Assembly (NCBI GenBank): GCA_050185455.1
Contig: JBFWZL010000101.1
Coordinates: forward strand, 1-14,812
Source of the DNA: SYOC01 sp050185455
GTDB lineage: Bacteria; Desulfobacterota; Binatia; Bin18
DNA length: 14,812 nt
Direction of reading: 5' to 3'
Part shown: positions 6,731-12,521 of the stretch, in pieces
How the letters are laid out: every line of letters starts with the position of its first letter
Numbering within the stretch: position 1 is the first letter of the stretch
The notes under the pieces: generated by a model
Database searches by the model: none
The model's input: the letters and a program-made list of their open reading frames with translations, nothing else
Told to the model about the DNA's origin: nothing
Made by a program: the position numbers and the translations under genes

Positions 6731-7240
6731 ATGCCTGCCACATCGCCGTACGCCTACATTGCCGCGGGACATCATCAAATCGCTTTCGTCGTGCAAGACT
6801 TACCGGCAGCGGAACGCTTCTTCACCGCAAAGATGGGAGTACCGCATTTCTTTCGCTTCAATGATGTCGAAGTTCATGAAGCTTTGTATCGTGATCGCCT
6901 AGGCGATTTTCACATGCATATCGCCATTGGTTATGCCGGAGACTCACAGATCGAACTTATTCAACACTTATCCGGTCAGAGCATTTATAAAGAATTCCTC
7001 GATAAACGTGGCGAAGGTCTGCATCACCTCGGCTTTATCGTCCCAGATCATGACAAAGTGATCGCTGACTTTACCGCGAACGGATTCTCAGTCATTCAGA
7101 GTGGCCGCATAGGCAATAACCCGGGAGTGAAGTTCGCTTACTTCGATACGGAGGCGGCAATCGGAGCGATCATGGAAAGCATCGTGCTCGACGATGAGAC
7201 ACGGAGATTGTTTGAACGGATCAAAGGTGGGTCGATCTAA
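6731..7240 (+). CDS. VOC-fold (glyoxalase / methylmalonyl-CoA epimerase-like) protein
   Basis: This 169-residue protein has two VOC beta-alpha-beta-beta-beta modules, and the four expected metal ligands are visible: H15 in H-H-Q-I-A-F, E75 in I-E-L-I-Q, H99 in G-L-H-H-L-G-F and E149 in I-M-E-S-I. Family members bind a divalent metal and catalyse isomerisation, epimerisation, lyase or dioxygenase chemistry. The sequence alone does not choose among these. Being divergent to an acyl-CoA dehydrogenase gene makes an acyl-CoA epimerase-like or ring-cleavage-like role reasonable, as an inference. AGGAGG about nine bases before the ATG fixes the start. This is the only plus-strand gene between 3540 and the right edge, so it probably has its own promoter in 6538-6730, though I could not pick out a convincing one. 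Confidence 0.85.
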   Translation: MPATSPYAYIAAGHHQIAFVVQDLPAAERFFTAKMGVPHFFRFNDVEVHEALYRDRLGDFHMHIAIGYAGDSQIELIQHLSGQSIYKEFLDKRGEGLHHLGFIVPDHDKVIADFTANGFSVIQSGRIGNNPGVKFAYFDTEAAIGAIMESIVLDDETRRLFERIKGGSI

Positions 7241-7278
7241 AAGCTCGTGCACATCAGGGAGGAGCAACGTTGACGATG

Positions 7279-7305
7279 AGGGTGCACGGTTTTTCATAGC
7301 ACCCT
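7279..7305. terminator. Hairpin between convergent VOC and small membrane protein genes
   Basis: AGGGTGC (7279-7285) pairs perfectly with GCACCCT (7299-7305) around a 13-base loop, 38 bases past the VOC stop and 15 bases past the convergent gene's stop at 7321. A short pyrimidine run follows on the plus strand but there is no real T-run on either side, so termination efficiency is uncertain. Confidence 0.4.
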
Positions 7306-7320
7306 TTCCTAAAAGCACCG

Positions 7321-7548
7321 TTAGGCTTCCCATACAGCAGCATTAAGCATCGTTTCTACTTCTACTCTTGCTTTGCGCGGATCTTGCCCGAGACAATCGA
7401 TCCGATGATCAAGCAATTCATTATACAAAGGAAACGGCACGACGGCGGATCTCCCGCGTCGCACGCCTAAACGATACACATAGACGCAGACACCCAGACC
7501 AACAAGAAAACAAACGATCCCAAAGGAAATAAGCGTATACTCTTGCAT
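7321..7548 (-). CDS. Small single-pass membrane protein, unknown function
   Basis: I do not recognise a family for this 75-residue product. Residues about 6-26 form one hydrophobic membrane segment. It is followed by a basic R-x3-R-R-G-R patch (26-33), which by the positive-inside rule places the rest in the cytoplasm. The soluble part (about 34-75) contains L-L-D-H-R-I-D-C-L near 45-53 and a predicted helix R-V-E-V-E-T-M-L at 61-68. GAGG six bases before ATG 7548 decides the start over a GTG at 7560. It is the last gene of the sigma / anti-sigma / Spy-like run, 60 bases after the Spy-like stop on the same strand, so it may belong to that regulon. The hydrophobic start plus the operon position are the main reasons to think it real. 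Confidence 0.65.
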   Translation of the reverse strand: MQEYTLISFGIVCFLVGLGVCVYVYRLGVRRGRSAVVPFPLYNELLDHRIDCLGQDPRKARVEVETMLNAAVWEA

Positions 7549-7608
7549 GCTGTACCTCACTTCTTTCTCTTGGTGTCTCCGTCACAGGTGCTAAAAGAAA
7601 TTGCGGTG

Positions 7609-8115
7609 TCACGGAGTCTCTTCTATCTCTTTCTCGCTCATCAAGCCGCTCATTGCCGCCTGTAGCGCTTCTACGTGCTCTTTAAGGCGTGCGGCTTTCG
7701 CGCGCTGCTCTGGAGTCAGCACTTGTCGCACGGCAAGGACCGTTCGTAGTCCTTCTTGTAAGAGCTGCTCGCGCAATCGGGTGATCTTTTGCACAGTGGG
7801 TTTAAGCGAGTCTTCACTCACGTCCTCAGGTACGAACAACTGATTGGCAAGTTCTTCATTAGCGGTCCGCAGTTGCTTGAATAACGACCGTAGCGTCTTT
7901 CGGCGCGTCGCCAGAAGGCTTTTCACTTGCTCGTTTTGCTCATTGGTCAGTCCAACGCCTTTGATCATCAACGGCAACAAACTTCCTGGCCCGTCTCCGC
8001 CTGACGAGCCGACCAGTAAGGACTCAAGAGCTTGTATCCCTTGTCCACTCACGGGAATGACGTACAGGCTGACGATAAGCATTCCAGCGAAAATGATACC
8101 CACGGTTTTTTGCAT
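7609..8115 (-). CDS. Spy/CpxP-like periplasmic protein
   Basis: This 168-residue exported protein has a signal peptide (residues 1 to about 24, ending P-V-S-G), then an almost wholly alpha-helical, charged body with two L-T-x-E-Q words: L-T-N-E-Q at 56-60 and L-T-P-E-Q at 133-137. These LTxxQ motifs are the hallmark of the Spy/CpxP/ZraP/CnrX group of periplasmic chaperones and metal sensors. Only one histidine remains in the mature part (H147), and there is no N-terminal His pair like CnrX H42/H46, so metal sensing by that mode is unlikely. GAGGAG before ATG 8115 overlaps the TGA of the anti-sigma gene, giving translational coupling. The context suggests that it senses envelope state for the sigma/anti-sigma pair or is an effector of that response. 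Confidence 0.8.
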   Translation of the reverse strand: MQKTVGIIFAGMLIVSLYVIPVSGQGIQALESLLVGSSGGDGPGSLLPLMIKGVGLTNEQNEQVKSLLATRRKTLRSLFKQLRTANEELANQLFVPEDVSEDSLKPTVQKITRLREQLLQEGLRTVLAVRQVLTPEQRAKAARLKEHVEALQAAMSGLMSEKEIEETP

Positions 8116-8126
8116 ACGAATTCTCC

Positions 8127-8660
8127 TCACCCTCCTTGGTCCTCCGCCGTCAGAAAGAAGGGACGCTGGGCGCATACCGCACCGCGCCGTGCTGGACGAC
8201 GCTCACATGGCCAACCACCGTCCAGCGCGGCCTGCACATACGCCAAGGTAGATACGCGTGCAGAAATTTCGACAGCAGCAAGATCATCATTCGTAAACAA
8301 TGCGGAAGACACCTCATCCGCCAAGATCTCAACAATTTCTGCTTGGCGCGTCATCGTTGAAGCAGTAGGCTGCGGCGGACGAACTTTCCACGTTAACCAG
8401 CCATTCCACACGAGCGCGAGAGCCGCTGCGCCTACAGCGACAACCGAGGCCCAGCGCCAGAGCAAAACACGAGGAGTATGCGCAGCTGCCGGCGCTGGTG
8501 GGGGATCCCGTAAAACCCGAGAGAGGAATTGTACGTCGGTTTTTAACTGTCGCAAACGCGTAGAGCATTTTTCACAATGTTCTACATGCTCGCGATCTAC
8601 ACGGCTTCCGCTTCCCTCAAATACCAACCAGAGCGCTTCCTCGCGCAGACATCGTCTCAT
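8127..8660 (-). CDS. Transmembrane anti-sigma factor with zf-HC2-type zinc finger
   Basis: This 177-residue protein begins M-R-R-C4 and carries H25-x3-C29-x2-C32, the ZAS/zf-HC2 anti-sigma motif that binds zinc and clamps an ECF sigma factor. A Pro/Ala-rich linker (51-62) leads to one membrane segment (about 66-90), and the remaining 85 or so residues should be periplasmic. The periplasmic part has no domain I recognise, but residues 104-146 look helical and could contact the Spy-like protein. Its ATG overlaps the sigma-factor TGA (the four bases at 8657-8660 read ATGA on minus), a classic coupled arrangement; GGAGG upstream supports this start. A longer open frame to 8834 only duplicates sigma-factor DNA. 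No site-2 protease gene is present in the window. Confidence 0.88.
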   Translation of the reverse strand: MRRCLREEALWLVFEGSGSRVDREHVEHCEKCSTRLRQLKTDVQFLSRVLRDPPPAPAAAHTPRVLLWRWASVVAVGAAALALVWNGWLTWKVRPPQPTASTMTRQAEIVEILADEVSSALFTNDDLAAVEISARVSTLAYVQAALDGGWPCERRPARRGAVCAQRPFFLTAEDQGG

Positions 8661-9190
8661 TGAGGCCCTCCCAAGGCATGGCGAAGGTGACGCACGGCGC
8701 GAAACAGATGGCGTTTCACCGTTCCCTCGGACATCCCGAGCAGATCTGCTACCTCTTCCCCCGACCATTCTCCCACATAGCGCAGGACGAACACTTCCTG
8801 CTGACGAGAAGAAAGCGTCCGAAAGAACTTCCAAATACGTTCTCGGTCTTCCCTATTCACCGTTCTTTCCTCCGGGGTGGGTTCCTTCGTCGGGAGCTGT
8901 AGATTGTTGATCTCCACTGCTTCTTCCCTCCACCATCGCCACCAGCGCGAGCGGTGTCGGTCACGACAAATGTTCACGGCTACTCGCGTTAACCAGGCTG
9001 CCCAGACCATGTTGAGATCTTGAGCTTTCCCAGAGCGCACCAACCGGACAAAGACTTCCTGTGCAGCTTCTTCCGCTTCGTGAGAGTCCTTCAACAACAG
9101 ACGACAGAGTCGCACGATCCGCTTGTGATGCGCGCGATATAACTCCTCGTAGAAGCTCTGCTCGTCTGACACGCTCACCGACTCTCCCAC
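8657..9190 (-). CDS. ECF-type RNA polymerase sigma factor
   Basis: The protein shows sigma region 2 (about residues 18-84, with L-Y-R-A-H-H, D35-x3-A-E-E-A-A-Q-E-V-F-V-R-L and W-L-T-R-V-A-V-N) and region 4 (about 125-172, with L-S-S-R-Q-Q-E-V-F-V-L-R-Y and the helix-turn-helix E-V-A-D-L-L-G-M-S-E-G-T-V-K-R). There is no region 3, as in ECF (sigma-70 group 4) factors. An Arg/Trp cluster, R-W-W-R-W-W-R at 82-88, lies at the end of region 2 and is unusual. The start is uncertain: GTG 9190 (after GAGG), GTG 9178 (after GGGAG) or TTG 9214. The ECF-like promoter at 9212-9239 would put 9214 inside the -10 box, so I prefer a GTG; 9190 gives 177 residues. The gene heads a four-gene minus-strand operon with its anti-sigma factor coupled directly after it. 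Confidence 0.9.
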   Translation of the reverse strand: MGESVSVSDEQSFYEELYRAHHKRIVRLCRLLLKDSHEAEEAAQEVFVRLVRSGKAQDLNMVWAAWLTRVAVNICRDRHRSRWWRWWREEAVEINNLQLPTKEPTPEERTVNREDRERIWKFFRTLSSRQQEVFVLRYVGEWSGEEVADLLGMSEGTVKRHLFRAVRHLRHALGGPQ

Positions 9191-9211
9191 TCGTTCCTCG
9201 TTTGTCTTATA

Positions 9212-9239
9212 CAAACGAGAAGACTCCCAGTTTGGTTGA
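9212..9239 (-). promoter_or_regulatory. Candidate ECF-sigma autoregulatory promoter
   Basis: On the minus strand TCAACC (9239-9234) is followed after exactly 16 bases by CGTTTG (9217-9212). This resembles the common ECF pattern of an AAC-containing -35 and a CGT-containing -10 with a 16-base gap. It ends 22 bases before the preferred sigma-factor start. ECF factors often drive their own operon, so this site may define the regulon motif. The match is partial and was found by eye. Confidence 0.4.
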
Positions 9240-9355
9240 CACTACTTGAAAGCTTAGGACAGGAAAAATCTGAGTAAAGGCGTCAGGAAGAAAGATAAGG
9301 AAGAGGCTAAAGGCAGGGAGGCGACGCTACATAAGATGCCATCGCTGCAGGTGCA

Positions 9356-9386
9356 GCGCGGAGGCGCAGCTACTGTTCCTCCGCGC
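9356..9386. terminator. Hairpin downstream of the cytochrome c gene
   Basis: GCGCGGAGG (9356-9364) pairs perfectly with CCTCCGCGC (9378-9386), nine bp with a 13-base loop. It begins 23 bases past the cytochrome stop (9409) on the minus strand. No T-run follows, so it may be a weak or factor-assisted terminator or an RNA-stabilising hairpin. It separates the cytochrome gene from the sigma operon. Confidence 0.45.
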
Positions 9387-9408
9387 GCCATTACGACAGC
9401 CGTTCAGT

Positions 9409-9963
9409 TTATGGAGTCGACGGCTCCGCGTGCGGAATAGCGCTTAGATACTCATAGATGGCTCTCAGGTCTTTATCGGTCATATTTCTATAGACTGGCC
9501 AAGGCATAACTTGGAGCAGTCTGCCTTCATCTTCATCATAACCCGTGCGCATCAACTTAATGAATTCATCACGAGTCAAACCAGCTGGTTTTCCCTCCGC
9601 ATCTGGCGTGAGGTTGGCGGAGATAAAAGGACCAAACGGTCTTCCACCTGCTAAATAATTGTCGGTATTAATCTGTTCAGGTTGTCCCTGGAACGGATCG
9701 CCCCCCTCTTTGTAGTTCGGCCATGTGTGGCAATCATTGCAGCCGCCAACGGCGTTGACCAAATAGCTGCCCAGTTTGACCAGCCCTTTATCTTTTCTGT
9801 GCAAGTCTAACGGCACCGGCGCGATCCGAACTCCTTGCCGCGTCCGGTCCTTTTTTATAAACCCGACATCATCCGCCCTCACATGCGCAGCCCCGAAGCA
9901 CACAGTAGCGGCTATGATTCCAACGAAGAGATACGTTTGCGTTTTGACTAAATTTTTTCCCAC
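9409..9963 (-). CDS. Exported monohaem c-type cytochrome
   Basis: This 184-residue protein has a Sec signal peptide (residues 1-30, cleavage after V28-R-A30) and one haem-binding motif, C75-N-D-C-H79. M153 in Q-V-M-P-W is the likely distal haem ligand. The domain, with S-Y-L-V-N at 66-70 and M-T-D-K-D-L-R-A-I-Y-E-Y-L near the end, is like the c-type cytochromes that take electrons from periplasmic dehydrogenases or carry them to oxidases. No dehydrogenase gene lies next to it here, so the partner is unknown. The start is a GTG at 9963, supported by AAGGAG eight bases upstream; no ATG gives a better signal peptide. Upstream lies the G+C-rich geneless stretch, and a hairpin follows. Confidence 0.88.
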   Translation of the reverse strand: MGKNLVKTQTYLFVGIIAATVCFGAAHVRADDVGFIKKDRTRQGVRIAPVPLDLHRKDKGLVKLGSYLVNAVGGCNDCHTWPNYKEGGDPFQGQPEQINTDNYLAGGRPFGPFISANLTPDAEGKPAGLTRDEFIKLMRTGYDEDEGRLLQVMPWPVYRNMTDKDLRAIYEYLSAIPHAEPSTP

Positions 9964-10332
9964 CTGGATTACTCCTTAACTCAAAGATAGACATGGAGCT
10001 TCTTTTGCCGCACTCAGTGAGAAGGGAAGCTCGCTCGCTGGCAGCCTCCCCCCTCCGAACACCAGAAAAGAGGATTGTCGTATGACAGCGCAAGGACAGA
10101 GCAGTCTTAACAACTCCTCCCCCAAACCCGCCGCTCGCTCGCGCCTGATCATAGGCGATTTCGGTCCCTCAGACTCCGCGCTAGCGGCCTCCAGCGGCTG
10201 GCGACTGCGCCGGCCAACCGCCGACCGGCACGCGGCGCGCTGCGCTTCTCGGGACCTGTGCTCGGGCGGCACCCCTCGGCGCTATCCGCCCTCGAAGGAG
10301 GCGAGCGCCCTCGTGGTTCTCGCCTCGGCGCC
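9964..10332. other. G+C-rich geneless stretch between SDR and cytochrome c genes
   Basis: No convincing gene is visible. Hand counting gives 131 G or C in 180 bases over 10141-10320 (about 73%), against 25 of 60 over 9481-9540 in the cytochrome gene. It contains the repeated word gctcgctcg (near 10029 and 10133), a direct repeat CCTCGGCGC (10274-10282 and 10323-10331) and a perfect 8-bp hairpin, GAGGCGAG (10298-10305) with CTCGCCTC (10319-10326), just beyond the SDR stop. The hairpin could end the SDR transcript. The composition suggests inserted or foreign DNA, or a structured RNA, but I see no ends typical of an insertion sequence. Confidence 0.5.
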
Positions 10333-11163
10333 TCAGGCAATAACATAGCCACCGTTCGGACTCATCACCTGACCAACGACGAAGTTGGATTCTTCAGAAG
10401 CAAGATAGATAGCCAGATTCGCAATATCCTGCGGAGAGCCAAATCGCCCGGCTGGCGTGGCGAGTTCAATGGTCCGGCGGACGGTGTCGCTGACCGCTTC
10501 CGTCATCGGCGTGTCGATGTATCCGGGCGCAATCGCATTCACATACACCCCACGGACAATAACCTCGCGCGCAACTGATCGCGTTAACCCCATGATTCCT
10601 GCTTTCGCGGCGCTGTAGTGCGGCGCGCCAACGCACCCGGTCATACCACAGATTGAAGCGATATTGACAATCTTTCCGGAGCCTTGTTTTTCCATCAATT
10701 TGAGGGCTTCACGCGTACAATAAAACGTCCCGTTGAGATGGACGCCAAGCATGCGATCCCAATCTTCGTCCGTGAGGTTTTGGGTTGTTTCAAGAGAAGT
10801 CTTAATTTTTCCTTCTTTCGTGACTTCCGCTTGCTGTCTTGCCAACACTTTGTTGAAACGCGCCCGGACAACCGGGTTGTCCAGTCCGATTCCGGCATTG
10901 TTCACGAGGACGTCCAAACGACCGTATTTTTTTTTAATCCTTTCGAACATGGCGGCGACTTGCCGGCTTTTCGAGACATCGGCCTTCACCGCGAACCCGT
11001 GCTTCGACTGACCGCACTCATCCAGCACTTTCTGCGCGGTCTCAACTGCAATATCATTACAAACGATCGTCGCCCCCTCTTTGGCAAAGGTAAGACAGAT
11101 TGAACGACCAATGCCCGACGCGCCGCCGGTTACTAGGGCAACTTTTCCATCCAACCGACCCAT
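10333..11163 (-). CDS. SDR family oxidoreductase with an enlarged loop
   Basis: This 276-residue short-chain dehydrogenase has T-G-G-A-S-G-I-G at 12-19, N36-D37 after strand 2 (favouring NAD(H)), N88-N-A-G91, and the catalytic S170, Y183 and K187, followed by P213-G and a normal C-terminal S-x-F-V-V-G-Q near 259-265. Between N-N-A-G and the conserved Trp of helix 4 (W135) there are 43 residues, against about 15 in FabG-type enzymes. An insertion of roughly 28 residues (about 97-126, rich in Lys, Arg and Gln) therefore lies near the active site or tetramer face. The substrate is unknown; 3-hydroxyacyl-CoA or secondary-alcohol oxidation fits the neighbourhood. AAGGA eight bases before ATG 11163 decides the start. 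It follows the binding-protein-fold gene by 134 bases on the same strand. Confidence 0.88.
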   Translation of the reverse strand: MGRLDGKVALVTGGASGIGRSICLTFAKEGATIVCNDIAVETAQKVLDECGQSKHGFAVKADVSKSRQVAAMFERIKKKYGRLDVLVNNAGIGLDNPVVRARFNKVLARQQAEVTKEGKIKTSLETTQNLTDEDWDRMLGVHLNGTFYCTREALKLMEKQGSGKIVNIASICGMTGCVGAPHYSAAKAGIMGLTRSVAREVIVRGVYVNAIAPGYIDTPMTEAVSDTVRRTIELATPAGRFGSPQDIANLAIYLASEESNFVVGQVMSPNGGYVIA

Positions 11164-11297
11164 AGAGATATTCCTTTCGAGGAGGCTATCAGCTTTTAGC
11201 CAAAACGAACCAAACTTGCCGGATATTTCTTCAAGATGAGCACACAGAAGTGGGAGATTATTACCCCGTCCTTCTTCCACCAACCCTTACCTAACCC

Positions 11298-12443
11298 CTA
11301 TTTTTCCCACAACGGTCCAGGATAGAGCGGCTGCGCCTCGGCAACTTCTCGCGGCCACACGATTTCCTTCCGCCCCCGCTGCCATTGCGTTACAAGCATG
11401 GGGTGCGCAGTTTGCTGACCAGTTTTAGCGTCGATGGCATATGGCCCATAGAACGTGGTGCAGCGCAAACGACTTGCAGCGTCACGCAACGCCTTTTGCT
11501 CAAGAGCGCCAACTTCTTCGATACAACGCTGCACCACGACGCCTGCGGCATAGCCTTGCGCCGCGGGGTAATCAATTGGCACGGTAGCGCTTTTGAGATA
11601 GTGCGTTACGAACGCTTCTTCAGACGGGCCACAGTCTACTGAGTAGCGCACCTGCGGCTCCCACTGACTCGGCGCGAAGAAACCATCGGCTTGCTCATGT
11701 AACTCGGCCTTGAAACGACTAATGGCGGCGACAACAAGACCAGCGGCCTTTATACGCGGCTTGAGTTCCCGCAGCTGACGCCCGAGCAGAATGTCATCCT
11801 CTACTCGCCCAACACTAAGGAAAATATCAGGAGGATTATCTTTGATGCGCCCGAGTAATGGTCGGAAATCCCCGATGCCGGACCGATATGCCTCATGAAC
11901 GGTCAGCGTGTACCCTTCCCGTTTGATCCAGTTCAGCGCGCCGCTCGCCATGTCCGCCGCAAAACCAGTCTGCGCGCTAAACAGCGCTATTCGTTTTGCT
12001 GAGGAGTCGACCGTTTTGAGCATGTCGAGAATTGCGCAGAGGTACAATGACGCAGGCGAGAGAATGCCAACAACGGAAGAAAGGTTGCATTCGAAGATCT
12101 CATCCGAGGAGCCGCTGTGATTCCACAGCGTCCATCCTAAACTGTCGGCAACTTCCGCCGCAGCAAGCGTCAATCCGCTACCGTACGGCCCGATAAGTAC
12201 ATCGACGTGATCCTGTTGAACGAGTTTTTCCACAAGCGCGCGGATCTTATTCTCGTCACTTTCATCATCTTCCACGACAAGCGAGACGGGAAGTTTTTTC
12301 CCTTCGCTTTTGAGCATGACGCCGCCCGCGGCGTTCACATCGCGCAGGTAGCACTCAAGTCCTTCAAGCACTTGCCGACCGAGCACCGCATAGCGGCCGC
12401 TAAGCGAGACAGCGATTCCGAACGAAATGGATTGTTTGGACAT
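11298..12443 (-). CDS. Periplasmic-binding-protein-fold (Leu/Ile/Val type, Peripla_BP_6) protein lacking a signal peptide
   Basis: This 381-residue protein has the type I binding-protein fold of branched-chain amino acid ABC transporters: V-S-L-S-G at 12-16, N-A-A-G-G at 37-41, V-E-D-D at 57-60 and I-G-P-Y-G-S-G at 84-90. The N-terminus starts straight into strand 1 with no signal peptide. An in-frame TAG lies 11 codons upstream with no usable start between, so the absence is real unless the DNA read is wrong. The protein should therefore be cytoplasmic, like AmiC-type ligand sensors, or be exported by another route. No permease or ATPase genes are in the window, which also argues against a standard uptake system. 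Only a weak AGAG precedes the ATG. A terminator-like hairpin ends 13 bases upstream. It ends in TAG. Confidence 0.85.
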   Translation of the reverse strand: MSKQSISFGIAVSLSGRYAVLGRQVLEGLECYLRDVNAAGGVMLKSEGKKLPVSLVVEDDESDENKIRALVEKLVQQDHVDVLIGPYGSGLTLAAAEVADSLGWTLWNHSGSSDEIFECNLSSVVGILSPASLYLCAILDMLKTVDSSAKRIALFSAQTGFAADMASGALNWIKREGYTLTVHEAYRSGIGDFRPLLGRIKDNPPDIFLSVGRVEDDILLGRQLRELKPRIKAAGLVVAAISRFKAELHEQADGFFAPSQWEPQVRYSVDCGPSEEAFVTHYLKSATVPIDYPAAQGYAAGVVVQRCIEEVGALEQKALRDAASRLRCTTFYGPYAIDAKTGQQTAHPMLVTQWQRGRKEIVWPREVAEAQPLYPGPLWEK

Positions 12444-12456
12444 AAAATTCTCTAAG

Positions 12457-12519
12457 AAAAAACTGAAGACTACAGGCTATAGGCTTAAAGATGGACCGTA
12501 GCCTTCAGCCTGTAGTCTT
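12457..12519 (-). terminator. Intrinsic terminator after the LLM gene, abutting the binding-protein-fold gene
   Basis: On the minus strand AAGACTACAGGCT (12519-12507) pairs perfectly with AGCCTGTAGTCTT (12478-12466). The stem continues for five more pairs after two mismatches, and TTTTTT (12462-12457) follows three bases later. It begins three bases past the LLM stop (12522). Its T-run ends 13 bases before the next gene's ATG (12443), so that gene has no room for its own promoter below the hairpin. The core aggcta / tagcct words resemble short repeat families found between genes. Confidence 0.7.
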
Positions 12520-12521
12520 GT

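Noticed and set aside
8032..8910. Long plus-strand open frame of 292 codons
   Set aside because: It lies wholly antisense to the anti-sigma and sigma genes, has no family-like sequence and reads as low-complexity shadow coding.
9976..10348. Arg/Ala-rich open frames on both strands in the G+C-rich stretch
   Set aside because: High G+C removes stop codons by chance; no motif, no good ribosome binding site and no plausible product.
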